From Dryocola sp051307055 (GTDB lineage Bacteria > Pseudomonadota > Gammaproteobacteria > Enterobacterales > Enterobacteriaceae), in NCBI RefSeq assembly GCF_051307055.1, contig NZ_CP149994.1, positions 496,001 to 560,000 on the forward strand: a stretch of 64,000 bases of DNA, read 5' to 3'. This document shows, one piece after another, positions 43,866 to 53,501 of the stretch. The notes beneath the pieces are model-generated. The model was given only the letters and a program-made list of their open reading frames with translations. It was not told the DNA's origin and ran no database searches. Position 1 is the first letter of the stretch, and every line of letters starts with the position of its first letter. Both the position numbers and the translations under genes were made by a program.

Positions 43866-44614
43866 AGAAAACCCTGCGTGGCCTGCTATTTCTGTTTATC
43901 GCCCTGCTGGTGGTCGTTGCCGCCTGGCTGTTATCTATCCGCGCCAACAGCGATGCCCTGTGGAAGATCGTCAGCGAGCAGTGTGTACCCGGTCAGCAGC
44001 AGCGCCACGATCCCGCGCCTTGTTTAGCGGTTAATCTGGATAAGCGCTTTGTCATATTTAAAGATGCCAAAGGCCCCTTGCATAACCTTTTGATGCCGAC
44101 GGAAAAAATGACCGGGATAGAGAGTCCTGAGGTTCAGCAGCCGGATGCGCCGAATTTCTTTTACCAGGCCTGGCAGGAGCGCGGTCGCCTGAAGCAGATG
44201 GCGGGTAAACCCATCAGCGACCGATACCTGGGCCTGGCGATCAATTCCTGGTACGGACGCTCGCAAAATCAACTGCATATCCATCTCGCCTGTCTTTATC
44301 CTGAGGTTTACCAGGCGCTTAACCGGCAGGAAGGGCGGATCGGCAATAGCTGGCAGCCGCTCGGTGAAAAGCTGAAGGGGCATGATTACCTGGCGATGAA
44401 GATGCCCGCCGGCGCCTTTGAGCAGCAGGATCCTTTTAAGCTGCTGCATGCCTATGTTCAGCAGCAGGGCGATGACATTGCGAAATATGGCCTGGCGGTG
44501 GCCGCCAACGGGCAGGGCGATATTGTTTTGCTGGCTAACCGGCTAAAAATAACGGATTTCAATCTCGGAACGGCGGGCGAGATCCTGGATTACCGCTGTG
44601 CGTCAGGACGCTGA
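43862..44614 (+). CDS. cdh: CDP-diacylglycerol pyrophosphatase
   Basis: 250 aa (E. coli Cdh 251). It splits CDP-diacylglycerol into CMP and phosphatidate. An N-terminal membrane anchor (LLFLFIALLVVVAAWLLSI) is followed by a HIT-like domain with the histidine motif NQLHIHLACLYPEVY. Blocks such as LAINSWYGRSQNQLH align with E. coli. Its ATG lies inside the stop of the toxin remnant. A strong terminator follows. Confidence 0.93.
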   Translation: MKKTLRGLLFLFIALLVVVAAWLLSIRANSDALWKIVSEQCVPGQQQRHDPAPCLAVNLDKRFVIFKDAKGPLHNLLMPTEKMTGIESPEVQQPDAPNFFYQAWQERGRLKQMAGKPISDRYLGLAINSWYGRSQNQLHIHLACLYPEVYQALNRQEGRIGNSWQPLGEKLKGHDYLAMKMPAGAFEQQDPFKLLHAYVQQQGDDIAKYGLAVAANGQGDIVLLANRLKITDFNLGTAGEILDYRCASGR

Positions 44615-44655
44615 TTTTTAACGGCCCGTGACGATCCTCTCCCTGTTTAAGCCAG

Positions 44656-44693
44656 GCAGCAGAATGATTTAATTTAATCATTTTGCTGCTTTT
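44656..44693 (+). terminator. intrinsic terminator after cdh
   Basis: Arms GCAGCAGAATGATT (44656-44669) and AATCATTTTGCTGC (44676-44689), one mismatch, 6-base loop, then TTTTCTG. A-rich left flank is absent, so it works mainly rightward. Confidence 0.8.
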
Positions 44694-44824
44694 CTGTTCA
44701 CCTTGTGCGTCTGCTTTTCTGCGCGGTTTTTCTCTTCTGGCTGTTCTGTGACCGCGATCGCTGTCTATTGCTAATTTGATTAATTATAATCATTTTGATT
44801 TTATTTAATCGGAGTGGGTGCAGG

Positions 44825-45775
44825 ATGAACATCAAAAAAACAATCGAAAAAGTCCCCGGCGGCATGATGGTTGTCCCGCTGGTGTTAGGGGCGACGCTGA
44901 ACACTTTCTTTCCGCAGGCGCTTGAGATCGGCGGCTTTACCACGGCGTTATTTAAAAACGGCGCCGCGCCGTTAATCGGCGCTTTTCTGCTTTGCATGGG
45001 GGCGGGTATCAGCTTTAAGGCCGCTCCGCAGGCGTTGTTGCAGGGCGGGGGCATCACCCTGACCAAACTGCTGGTGGCGATAGCGCTGGGGCTCGGGGTG
45101 GAATACCTTTTCGGCGCCGAAGGGATCTTTGGCCTGAGCGGCGTGGCGATTATCGCGGCGATGAGCAATTCCAACGGCGGCCTCTACGCTGCGCTGGTCG
45201 GTGAGTTTGGCAACGAGCGCGACGTGGGCGCCATCTCCATTCTCTCTCTTAACGACGGGCCGTTCTTTACCATGATCGCCCTTGGCGCGGCGGGCATGGC
45301 GAATATTCCTCTGATGGCGCTGGTGGCTATTCTTATTCCGCTCGTCGTGGGCATGCTGCTGGGGAATCTCGACGCCAGCATGCGTGAATTCCTTACCAAA
45401 GGCGGCCCGCTGCTGATCCCTTTCTTCGCCTTTGCTTTAGGCGCCGGCATCAACCTGGAAATGCTGTTGCAGGGCGGCCTGGCCGGTATTCTGCTTGGCA
45501 TATTGACCACCATCGTGGGCGGCTACTTTAACATTCGTGCCGATCGGTTAATGGGGGGAACCGGCGTGGCAGGCGCGGCAGCTTCGAGTACCGCGGGCAA
45601 CGCCGTTGCGACGCCGCTGGCTATCGCGCAGGCGGACCCGTCCCTGGCGCAGGTGGCTGCGGCGGCGGCCCCGTTAATTGCAGCTTCGGTTATTACTACC
45701 GCGATCCTCACGCCGCTATTAACGTCCTGGGTCGCAAAACGAAACGCGCAGCTTAAAGAGCGGGAGGCCGCATGA
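44825..45775 (+). CDS. kdgT: 2-keto-3-deoxygluconate permease family carrier
   Basis: 316 aa, about ten membrane segments. It fits KdgT: KTIEKVPGGMMVVPLVLGAT and LGAGINLEMLLQGGLAG. In its setting, joined to an acid-sugar kinase and PdxA2, the likely cargo is a four-carbon acid sugar such as D-threonate or D-erythronate rather than KDG. It overlaps the kinase gene by ATGA. Confidence 0.88.
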   Translation: MNIKKTIEKVPGGMMVVPLVLGATLNTFFPQALEIGGFTTALFKNGAAPLIGAFLLCMGAGISFKAAPQALLQGGGITLTKLLVAIALGLGVEYLFGAEGIFGLSGVAIIAAMSNSNGGLYAALVGEFGNERDVGAISILSLNDGPFFTMIALGAAGMANIPLMALVAILIPLVVGMLLGNLDASMREFLTKGGPLLIPFFAFALGAGINLEMLLQGGLAGILLGILTTIVGGYFNIRADRLMGGTGVAGAAASSTAGNAVATPLAIAQADPSLAQVAAAAAPLIAASVITTAILTPLLTSWVAKRNAQLKEREAA

Positions 45776-47046
45776 AGTTAATCGTGGTGGCGGATGATTT
45801 CACCGGAGCCAATGATACCGGGGTGCAGCTGGCCAAAAAAGGCGCCAAAACGGAAGTGATGCTGACCCAAAAGCAGAAGCCTTCCCGCCATGCTGACGTG
45901 CTGGTTATCAATACTGAAAGCCGCGCCAGCACGGCTTGCGAGGCGGCGCAAGCCGTGGCCCAGGCTTTATGCCCGTGGTGCCAGCCGGGAGCAGCTTCAC
46001 CGCTGGTGTATAAAAAAATCGACTCAACGTTTCGCGGCAACGTGGGGGCGGAAGTCGAAGCCGCTATGCGGGCGACGGGGAAGTCTCTGGCGCTGATTGC
46101 TGGCGCTATTCCGGGAGCAGGGCGCACCACCGAACAGGGAGAGTGCCGGGTGCATGGGGTGCCGCTGCTGGAAACGGAGTTTGCCAGCGATCCCCGCACG
46201 CCGATCTTCTCCTCCCGCATCAGCGAACTGATTGCCCGGCAAAGTGAAATTCCGGTCCGCGAAATAAGCTTACCGCGCGTAAGAAGCGGCGAGCTTGCAA
46301 GCGCCTTAGCGCAGCTTGCCGGCCAGGGGAACGCCATGGTTGTGGTGGATGCCGTGACCGATAACGATCTGGAGCTGATCGCCCGTGCGGCGATGTCGCT
46401 GCCGCAAACGCCTTTGCTGGTCGGCGCCGCGGGCCTTGCCAGCGCGCTGCCCGTAAGCGCCTGGTTAACCGAGCGCCGGACGCTGCCGGTGCTGGTGGTG
46501 GCCGGCTCAATGAGCGAAGCGACGCGCCGCCAGGTTGAGCAGGCAAGACGCAGCAGGCGCGCAGAAATTGTAGATATCGATGTCGGTAAGCTGCTGACCC
46601 CGCAGGCGGAGGATCACCGGCAGGCGGCGCTGTCGCAGGCCTGCCAGCTTCTGGAGGAAGGGCTGCACTGTATTTTACGCACCAGCCGGGAAGCCGAAGA
46701 TCGTTTTCAGATCGATGAGCTGTGTCAACGGCATAGCCTAAGCCGCCAGCAGGTGGGGGAACGGATAAGCCGGCAGCTCGGCCTGCTGACGCTGGCAATT
46801 ACCGGCAAGACCCGAATTGGCGGCCTGTTCCTGACCGGCGGCGATATTGCCACGGCGGTTGCTAACGCTTTGGGCGCGGAAGGGTATCGAATCGAGAGTG
46901 AAGTCGCGCCCTGTATCCCTTGCGGAACCTTTATTAACAGTGAGATTGATGATTTACCGGTGATCACCAAAGCCGGTGGGTTTGGTACGGAGAGCACGCT
47001 GTGCGATGCGCTCTATTTTATTGAGGAGATGTACGGTGACCACTAA
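45772..47046 (+). CDS. dtnK: four-carbon acid sugar kinase (DUF1537, DtnK-like)
   Basis: 424 aa. N-terminal DUF1537 domain (VVADDFTGANDTGVQLAKKG) and C-terminal nucleotide-binding domain (FLTGGDIATAVANALGAEGY). Characterised members phosphorylate D-threonate or D-erythronate at O4. ATG lies within the kdgT stop, and the stop lies inside the next gene. The precise sugar is inferred from the neighbouring pdxA2. Confidence 0.88.
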   Translation: MKLIVVADDFTGANDTGVQLAKKGAKTEVMLTQKQKPSRHADVLVINTESRASTACEAAQAVAQALCPWCQPGAASPLVYKKIDSTFRGNVGAEVEAAMRATGKSLALIAGAIPGAGRTTEQGECRVHGVPLLETEFASDPRTPIFSSRISELIARQSEIPVREISLPRVRSGELASALAQLAGQGNAMVVVDAVTDNDLELIARAAMSLPQTPLLVGAAGLASALPVSAWLTERRTLPVLVVAGSMSEATRRQVEQARRSRRAEIVDIDVGKLLTPQAEDHRQAALSQACQLLEEGLHCILRTSREAEDRFQIDELCQRHSLSRQQVGERISRQLGLLTLAITGKTRIGGLFLTGGDIATAVANALGAEGYRIESEVAPCIPCGTFINSEIDDLPVITKAGGFGTESTLCDALYFIEEMYGDH

Positions 47047-48019
47047 AACAATCGCGGTAACGATGGGCGATCCGGCGGGAATTGGGCCGGAAATCATTAT
47101 CAAAGCGCTGCTGGCGGCTGAACTCAATGGCGCGCCGGCGGTGGTTATCGGCTGTCTGGAAACCCTGCGGCGCCTTTGCCAGCAAGGCCTTGTTCCGGAG
47201 GTGGACTTGCGCCCCATCACACAGGTTTCGCAGGCGCGTTTTGCGCGCGGCGTGATCAACGTGCTTGATGAGCCGCTCGAACAGCCGCAGGCGCTGGTGC
47301 CTGGCAAAGTGCAGGCGCAGGCGGGAGATTTAGCCTACCGCTGCGTGAAAAGGGCCACGGATCTGGCGCTGGCAGGCGAGGTGCACGCTATTGCTACGGC
47401 TCCGTTGAATAAGGAAGCCCTGCACACCGCGGGGCATATGTACCCGGGGCACACGGAACTGCTGGCGAAGCTGACCAACAGCAAAGACTACGCGATGGTG
47501 TTGTACACGGATAAACTTAAGGTGATCCACGTCTCCACCCATATTGCGCTGCGCAAGTTCCTCGATACGCTTAACCAGGCCCGCATTGAAACCGTTATCG
47601 GGATTGCCGATAAGTTTCTCAGGCGCGTGGGTTATGCCGCTCCGCGTATTGCCGTTGCGGGGGTAAATCCTCACGCCGGGGAGAACGGGTTGTTTGGGGA
47701 TGAGGAGATCAATATCGTCACGCCCGCCATCGATGCGGCTAAAAAAGCAGGGCTGCAGGTTTACGGTCCTTGTCCTCCGGATACGGTCTTTTTGCAGACC
47801 TGGGAAGGACAGTACGACATGGTGGTCGCCATGTATCACGATCAGGGGCATATCCCGCTTAAGCTATTGGGCTTTTACGATGGCGTAAATATTACCGCCG
47901 GTCTGCCCTTTATCCGCACCTCGGCGGATCACGGCACCGCTTTTGATATTGCCTGGCAAGGGAAAGCTAAATCTGAGAGCATGGAGGTCTCGATTAAACT
48001 CGCAATGCAGCTGGCGTAA
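47036..48019 (+). CDS. pdxA2: 4-phospho-D-threonate dehydrogenase (PdxA2 family)
   Basis: 327 aa. It begins with GTG inside the kinase stop region and reads VTTKTIAVTMGDPAGIGPEI, the PdxA signature; later blocks are ATAPLNKEALHTAGHMYPGH and MYHDQGHIPLKLLGF with the metal histidines. PdxA2 enzymes oxidise and decarboxylate 4-phospho-D-threonate to DHAP. The genuine vitamin-B6 PdxA is expected elsewhere in the genome. The overlap of 11 bases implies coupled translation. Confidence 0.9.
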   Translation: MTTKTIAVTMGDPAGIGPEIIIKALLAAELNGAPAVVIGCLETLRRLCQQGLVPEVDLRPITQVSQARFARGVINVLDEPLEQPQALVPGKVQAQAGDLAYRCVKRATDLALAGEVHAIATAPLNKEALHTAGHMYPGHTELLAKLTNSKDYAMVLYTDKLKVIHVSTHIALRKFLDTLNQARIETVIGIADKFLRRVGYAAPRIAVAGVNPHAGENGLFGDEEINIVTPAIDAAKKAGLQVYGPCPPDTVFLQTWEGQYDMVVAMYHDQGHIPLKLLGFYDGVNITAGLPFIRTSADHGTAFDIAWQGKAKSESMEVSIKLAMQLA

Positions 48020-48030
48020 TCTCACGAAAA

Positions 48031-48789
48031 ATGAAGAGTAATTATCGGCTTGACCAGATTATGGCGGTGTTGAAAAGCCATAATCTGGTGACAGTGGAGC
48101 AGCTTGTTGAAGCGGTGGACGCTTCTCCGGCAACGATTCGTCGCGATTTGATAAAGCTGGACGAGCAGGGCGTCATCAGCCGTAGCCACGGCGGCGTCGC
48201 GCTTAAGCACTTTGTGCCCATCCAGCCCACCACCTTTGAAAAACAGCAGCGTAACCTTAAACAAAAACAGGCGATTGCCCGTGAAGCCGCATCGCTTGTC
48301 GCTGCCGGGGACTCGGTTGTGCTGGACGCCGGGACGACGGCGCTGGAGCTGGCGCGCTGCCTGGTCCATCTGCCGCTGCGCGTGTTTACGGCGGATTTGC
48401 ACATTGCGCTGTTCCTGTCTGAGTTTCGGCAGATTGAAGTGACCATTATCGGCGGGCGCATCGACGACAGCAGCCAGTCCTGCGTGGGCGAACACGGCAG
48501 AAGTTTGCTGCGGGCTATTCATCCGGACGCGGCGTTTATGAGCTGCAACTCGTGGAGCCTGGAGAAGGGCGTCACGACCCCCACCGAAGAGAAGGCGGCG
48601 ATCAAGCAGGATATTATCGCTAACGCCCGCCAAAAAATTCTCATTGCCGACAGCGCCAAATATCACCACCACTCGCTGTTTTGCATTGCCCCGCTTAGCG
48701 CCTTTACCCATATCGTCAGCGACAACGCCCTGCCCGAAGAGGAGGTGAAGCGCCTGAACGGGCTGGGTATCCGCCTGCTGCTGGCGTAG
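48031..48789 (+). CDS. DeoR-family repressor of the acid-sugar operon
   Basis: 252 aa. N-terminal DeoR helix-turn-helix (LVEAVDASPATIRRDLIKLD, followed by EQGVISRSHGGV) and a sugar-phosphate-binding C-terminal domain (SVVLDAGTTALELARCL, later ADSAKYHHHSLFCIAPL). It begins 12 bases after pdxA2 and so belongs to the kdgT-dtnK-pdxA2 operon, which it probably represses until a phosphorylated acid sugar appears. Confidence 0.85.
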   Translation: MKSNYRLDQIMAVLKSHNLVTVEQLVEAVDASPATIRRDLIKLDEQGVISRSHGGVALKHFVPIQPTTFEKQQRNLKQKQAIAREAASLVAAGDSVVLDAGTTALELARCLVHLPLRVFTADLHIALFLSEFRQIEVTIIGGRIDDSSQSCVGEHGRSLLRAIHPDAAFMSCNSWSLEKGVTTPTEEKAAIKQDIIANARQKILIADSAKYHHHSLFCIAPLSAFTHIVSDNALPEEEVKRLNGLGIRLLLA

Positions 48790-48918
48790 CCCCGATAGCG
48801 GCAGCTTTTGTGCTGCCGCCCACAAAACCAGAAATCCTTCCCGGCGTTATCGTCTGCGGTGGCGGCTTTCGCGGCATCATAGGGCCTGCTGCGCCCACTG
48901 CTGTAAAAGGATTGCTTC

Positions 48919-51693
48919 ATGCGTAAAGACGATTTGCTCACCTTCCTCATTAACCAGACCGACTTTTTCGATCCGCACGACGTCAGCGAGATCTTTACCG
49001 CCAGCCATCTTGCGCGGCGTTTTGGTTTACAGCGAAACACCGCCAGCCATTATCTCAACCAGCTGGTGGCGCAGGGCGTGCTGATAAAAATCAATACTCG
49101 CCCCGTCTACTTCCTGCATAAAGCGAGCTTCGAGCAGCAGTTCTACCGGCTTTCGCGCACGGAATTTGCCAGCATTGATGAACTGCTGGCGGAAAATGAC
49201 GGCGACCGCGAGCAGCGGGATCATTTTTCACTGCTGATAGGCCATGAGGGTTCGCTGAAAAAGCCTATTGAACAGCTTAAGACCGCGCTGTTTTATCCTG
49301 ACGGCGGCCTGCCGCTGCTGATCACCGGCGACAGCGGCACTGGGAAAAGCTATCTGGCGCAGCTGATGCACGAATATGCCATCACCCACGGGCTAATCGA
49401 CGCCAGCGCGCCGTTCGTCACCTTTAACTGCGCGCAGTACGCCAGCAACCCGGAATTGCTGGCGGGCAACCTGTTCGGCTATGTCAAAGGAGCGTTCACC
49501 GGGGCCAGCGCCGATAAAACCGGGGCTTTCGAGGCGGCGGACGGCGGCATCTTATTTCTCGATGAGGTGCATCGCCTGCATGCGGAAGGGCAGGAGAAGC
49601 TCTTCACCTGGCTCGATCGGGGCGAAATCTACCGTCTGGGCGAAACCGCCAGCGGGCGCCGGGTTTCCGTGCGGCTGATTTTCGCTACGACCGAGGATAT
49701 TCACAGCACGTTCCTGACCACCTTTATCCGCCGTATCCCTATCCAGGTAGTGCTACCGGACCTGGAGAGCCGCAGCCGCAAAGAGAAAGAGGCGCTGATC
49801 CTGCAGTTCTTCTGGCTGGAGGCAAAAAAGGTCGGTCTCGGGCTGAGCATCAGCCCGCGCCTGCTGTCGGTGCTGGCGCACTATATTTTTCGCGGCAACG
49901 TGGGCGAGCTGAAAAACGTCGTTAAATATGCGGTGGCTTCGGCGTATGCGAAGCAGGGCGGCGGCCTGACGCTGGGCGTGTCCATCCACGATTTACCGGA
50001 GCCGGTAATGGCGCAGCTGCCCGCGCTGAACGAGGCCGCGGCTGAACGTACCGAGGATATCGTGCTGGATGCAAATACCAGCCTGCCGTGGCTGCTCCAC
50101 GGCCAGGATGCGGCGAGGATGCTTATCCACGACGCACAGCTTAACGTCCTGACGCTGTTTGAAAAGTACCGCACCGCCCGGCACCCGTGGGATGACATTG
50201 AGCTGCGCATCGGCAATGAAATTGAAAGCCTGTTCGACCGGCTTATTTTCGATAATCAGGACAAGGCCAGCTCGCAGATGCTGCTGCTGGTGACAAGCCA
50301 GGTACGTGAAGAGTTTTACCGGCTGGAGAAAAGCTACAGCATTCAGTTTAACGGCAACTGTATTTACGCCATCGGACACTATCTGGTGCACCGGTCAAAC
50401 GCCGAGCCTTCACGGCTGAATGCAGAGCTGTGCAAGCAGCTCGACCGTTTTTTAGAGCAGAAGTATCCGCTGCTTGCGCTATTCTGCGAGGAGGTGCTGG
50501 CGTCGCTCACCCGCAGGCTGGATTTACGCATTCAGGCGATGGACCGCGTGCTGCTGCTGCTCTGGCTTAATAAAACGGGCGTACAGACCAGCCAGCTGGT
50601 CACCAAAGCCGTGATCCTGGCGCACGGCTATGCCACCGCCAGCAGCATTGCGAACGTGGCGAACCGCCTCTTAAAGCAGACCGTCTATGAGTCATTTGAT
50701 ATGCCGCTGGACGTCACGCCTGAAGCCATTGCCCAGCAGGTTACGCAGTACGTGGAGCGTAACGCGCAGGCCAGCAGCCTGCTGATTCTGGTGGATATGG
50801 GATCGCTTAACGATATCCACCACTATTTCAGCCGCAAGGTTACGATGCCGGTAGTCATTATCAATAACGTTTCAACGCGCATGGCGCTTTACGTTGGGGA
50901 ACGCATTTTACGGGGCGACTATCTGGAAGCCATCGCCGACGATATAGCCGCAGATTTGCCGGTGGAGCATAAAATCGTCTGGCCTGAGCTGAACAAGCCG
51001 AAAGCGATTATCACCACCTGCGCGACCGGCATCGGCGCCGCCAGCAATTTGAGCAGCCTGCTGAAAGCCAGCATTCCTCAGGAGCTGGGCATTGAAGTGG
51101 TGGCCTATGAGTACGATACGCTGGCGGAAAATAAAAGGCGCGAGCCGATCTTTTCCCGTTTTGACGTGCTGGCGCTGGTCGGGACGCTCGATCCCAACAT
51201 ACCCGACGTGCCCTATATTTCGCTGGATACGCTGATTTCCGGGCAGGGCAACGAGACGCTGCTGGCGCTGTTTGGCGCGATTACCACCGTCGGGAACGTG
51301 ACGTTGATTAACGAGCGTATCGTGAAGAACTTCTCTTTGCGCCGGGTGATTGAGTCGGTCACCATTCTGGACACCGGCAAGGTTATCAATCAGGTGGAGC
51401 AGTTTCTGGCGCGCTATCAGCATCTGGCCGCCGTCACCGTGCCCAACGACCGCAAGGTTGCGCTTTATATCCACGTCAGCTGCCTGATTGAGCGGCTGAT
51501 CCGCCAGGCGGCCATCCAGCGCTATGCGGGGCGTCGCGCGCAGTGTCAACGAAAACACCTCGCCGCGCTGTGCGAGGCGTTTAGTGTCATTGAGGCCAGC
51601 TATAGTGTCAAAATCCCCGAAGCCGAGCTGTTTTATATTCACGATATCCTGCATTTAGAAACAGAATTTCTTCAATACGATCAAGAGTTTTAA
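48919..51693 (+). CDS. gfrR: LevR-type sigma-54 PTS activator (GfrR-like)
   Basis: 924 aa. Order: N-terminal winged helix (FTASHLARRFGLQRNTASHY), AAA+ sigma-54 domain with GDSGTGKSY and GYVKGAFTGAS near residues 140-200, PRD1 around 460-560, mannose-type IIA domain around 565-680 (VTKAVILAHGYATASSIANV), IIB-like domain around 690-790 (IITTCATGIGAASNLSSLL), and PRD2 at the end. Phosphorylation of the PRDs links its activity to PTS flux. It lies directly upstream of the gfrA promoter. Confidence 0.9.
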   Translation: MRKDDLLTFLINQTDFFDPHDVSEIFTASHLARRFGLQRNTASHYLNQLVAQGVLIKINTRPVYFLHKASFEQQFYRLSRTEFASIDELLAENDGDREQRDHFSLLIGHEGSLKKPIEQLKTALFYPDGGLPLLITGDSGTGKSYLAQLMHEYAITHGLIDASAPFVTFNCAQYASNPELLAGNLFGYVKGAFTGASADKTGAFEAADGGILFLDEVHRLHAEGQEKLFTWLDRGEIYRLGETASGRRVSVRLIFATTEDIHSTFLTTFIRRIPIQVVLPDLESRSRKEKEALILQFFWLEAKKVGLGLSISPRLLSVLAHYIFRGNVGELKNVVKYAVASAYAKQGGGLTLGVSIHDLPEPVMAQLPALNEAAAERTEDIVLDANTSLPWLLHGQDAARMLIHDAQLNVLTLFEKYRTARHPWDDIELRIGNEIESLFDRLIFDNQDKASSQMLLLVTSQVREEFYRLEKSYSIQFNGNCIYAIGHYLVHRSNAEPSRLNAELCKQLDRFLEQKYPLLALFCEEVLASLTRRLDLRIQAMDRVLLLLWLNKTGVQTSQLVTKAVILAHGYATASSIANVANRLLKQTVYESFDMPLDVTPEAIAQQVTQYVERNAQASSLLILVDMGSLNDIHHYFSRKVTMPVVIINNVSTRMALYVGERILRGDYLEAIADDIAADLPVEHKIVWPELNKPKAIITTCATGIGAASNLSSLLKASIPQELGIEVVAYEYDTLAENKRREPIFSRFDVLALVGTLDPNIPDVPYISLDTLISGQGNETLLALFGAITTVGNVTLINERIVKNFSLRRVIESVTILDTGKVINQVEQFLARYQHLAAVTVPNDRKVALYIHVSCLIERLIRQAAIQRYAGRRAQCQRKHLAALCEAFSVIEASYSVKIPEAELFYIHDILHLETEFLQYDQEF

Positions 51694-51725
51694 CACTTTC
51701 CTGGCCGCCTGACGCTCCGCCTTAT

Positions 51726-51752
51726 CGCCATGCCACTATTCCTGGCATGGCG
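51726..51752. promoter_or_regulatory. inverted repeat overlapping the gfrA promoter
   Basis: CGCCATGCCA (51726-51735) and TGGCATGGCG (51743-51752) are perfect 10-bp arms around CTATTCC. The right arm is the -24 element of the sigma-54 promoter. It may serve as a terminator hairpin for gfrR or as a binding site that controls access to the promoter. Confidence 0.6.
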
Positions 51753-51758
51753 GTTGCA
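51743..51758 (+). promoter_or_regulatory. sigma-54 promoter of gfrABCDEF
   Basis: TGGCAT (51743-51748), GGCGG spacer, TTGCA (51754-51758). GG and GC are 10 bases apart; only the sixth base differs from the TGGCAC-N5-TTGCA consensus. It sits 40 bases before the gfrA ATG and behind GfrR. Confidence 0.88.
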
Positions 51759-51797
51759 ATTACTGCTTTAACAGGTGGACTTTATTTCGAGGTCAGG

Positions 51798-52220
51798 ATG
51801 CAACGACACTATATCTTTGCCAGCCACGGCGCTTTCGCCAGCGGTATTCTTAATTCGGTTGAGCTTATTCTGGGCAAGCAGAATAATATCCATACTCTAT
51901 GTGCCTATATTAATGAAGGGGAAGATTTAACCGAACAGGTCAATAATCTTGTCGCTTCATTTCCGGTTCAGGATGAGCTGGTGGTGCTAACCGATATTTT
52001 TGCCGGCAGCGTAAATAACGAATTTATTCGTTTTATTAATCGCCCCGGCTTCCATCTTATTGCCGGTCTTAATCTCCCGCTGATCGTTGAAATGCTTATT
52101 ACGCCTCAGGATGAAGAGACGGCGTCGCTGATTATCGATGCCCTGGCCAATGCCCGCGAGAGCATTCAGTACTGCAATCAGACGATTGATGCGGCGCTGG
52201 TCGCGGATAAAGACTTTTAA
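51798..52220 (+). CDS. gfrA: mannose-family PTS component IIA
   Basis: 140 aa. The phospho-histidine H10 is visible in MQRHYIFASHGAFASGIL. It carries phosphate from HPr to IIB (gfrB). ATG 51798 with GAGGTCAGG upstream is used; the longer frame runs back through the promoter. First gene of the six-gene operon that, in Salmonella, imports glucoselysine and fructoselysine. Confidence 0.88.
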   Translation: MQRHYIFASHGAFASGILNSVELILGKQNNIHTLCAYINEGEDLTEQVNNLVASFPVQDELVVLTDIFAGSVNNEFIRFINRPGFHLIAGLNLPLIVEMLITPQDEETASLIIDALANARESIQYCNQTIDAALVADKDF

Positions 52221-52234
52221 CTGAGGAAGATAAA

Positions 52235-52708
52235 ATGATAACGCTCCTGCGTGTTGACCATCGCTTACTTCACGGCCAGGTCGCTTTCTCCTGGACACAG
52301 TACATCGGCGCCGACTGCATTCTGATCGCCAACGATGCGGTGATGGAGGACGAACTGCGTAAAACCACCATCAAACTTGCCAAACCGCCGGCGGTAAAAC
52401 TGGTGATGAAAAATATCTCTGATGCGATTGCCGCCATTAAAAGCGGCGTTACCGATAAATATAAATTATTTATCGTCGTGGAATCGGTTGCGGATGCCTG
52501 GCGACTGGTCAGCGCTGTCCCGGAAATAAAGAGTATTAATTTAGGCGGTATTAAAGCCAAAGAGGGGAGCCAGAATATCTCCAAAGCGATAAACGTTCTG
52601 CCTGAGGAGATCGCTTTGCTGAATGAGCTGGTTAAAGCGGGTACGGAAGTGGAAATCCGGCAGGTGCCTAACGACAGGAAATTATTATTCACCGAGTGTG
52701 TTGAATAG
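52235..52708 (+). CDS. gfrB: mannose-family PTS component IIB
   Basis: 157 aa. The active histidine H13 lies in RVDHRLLHGQVAFSW, the standard IIB(Man/Sor) motif. GAGGAAG lies before the ATG, 14 bases after gfrA. It phosphorylates the incoming substrate bound to IIC/IID. Confidence 0.9.
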   Translation: MITLLRVDHRLLHGQVAFSWTQYIGADCILIANDAVMEDELRKTTIKLAKPPAVKLVMKNISDAIAAIKSGVTDKYKLFIVVESVADAWRLVSAVPEIKSINLGGIKAKEGSQNISKAINVLPEEIALLNELVKAGTEVEIRQVPNDRKLLFTECVE

Positions 52709-52721
52709 TGAGGGACGCATT

Positions 52722-53501
52722 ATGTTAGAAGCCTTATTGCTTGGCCTGGTGGCGTTTATTGCCCAGTCCGAATACGCCTTAGGCACGTCGTTAATATCCC
52801 GTCCGATTGTCACCGGTTTTCTCACCGGCCTGGTATTAGGCGACGTGCAGACCGGCGTCATTATGGGGGCGACGCTGGAGCTGGCGTTTATCGGCTCGTT
52901 CTCCGTGGGCGCCTCCATACCGCCGGACGTGGTAACCGGCGGCATTCTCGGCGTGGCCTTTGCCATTACCTCGGGCGCGGGTACGGAAACCGCGCTGCTG
53001 CTGGGCTTACCGATAGCAACGCTGACGCTGGTGCTAAAGAACGTCTACCTGGGGCTGTTTATCCCGACGCTGAACCAGAAGGCGGATGCTTACGCCGAAC
53101 AGGCGGATACGCGCGGCATTGAGCGGATGCATTTAATTGCCGGTTTTGGGCTTTCCCTGATGCTGGCGACCGTGGTGACCGTCTCCTTCATGGTGGGCAG
53201 CGGTGCGGTGAAGAGCCTGCTGGACGCTATTCCGGAGTTCATTAAGCACGGGCTGAGCGTGGCCACGGGCATTATTCCGGCGCTGGGCTTTGCCATGCTG
53301 GCCCGCCTGCTGATCAACAAAAAGGTCGCGCCTTACTTCTTCCTGGGTTTCGTCCTGATGGCCTATCTGAAGATCCCGGTTACCGGTATCGCCATTTTGG
53401 GCGCCATTACGGCGGTAGTGATGGTGAACGTAACTCAGTTTAATTCCCCCCGCCCGTCCGCGGCGCAAGGAGTCCAGAATGACGATGAAGATGATTTCTG
53501 A
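52722..53501 (+). CDS. gfrC: mannose-family PTS component IIC
   Basis: 259 aa, an integral membrane protein with glycine-rich helices (GFLTGLVLGDVQTGVIMGAT, then LELAFIGSFSVGASIPPDV), the IIC(Man) signature. Start at 52722, 13 bases after gfrB. The last 23 bases overlap gfrD, so synthesis of IIC and IID is coupled. Confidence 0.9.
   Translation: MLEALLLGLVAFIAQSEYALGTSLISRPIVTGFLTGLVLGDVQTGVIMGATLELAFIGSFSVGASIPPDVVTGGILGVAFAITSGAGTETALLLGLPIATLTLVLKNVYLGLFIPTLNQKADAYAEQADTRGIERMHLIAGFGLSLMLATVVTVSFMVGSGAVKSLLDAIPEFIKHGLSVATGIIPALGFAMLARLLINKKVAPYFFLGFVLMAYLKIPVTGIAILGAITAVVMVNVTQFNSPRPSAAQGVQNDDEDDF

Noticed and set aside
44825..48789. kdgT-dtnK-pdxA2-deoR as a new pathway
   Set aside because: It matches the described route for four-carbon acid sugars (DUF1537 kinase plus PdxA2), including in Salmonella, so it is annotated but not claimed as novel.
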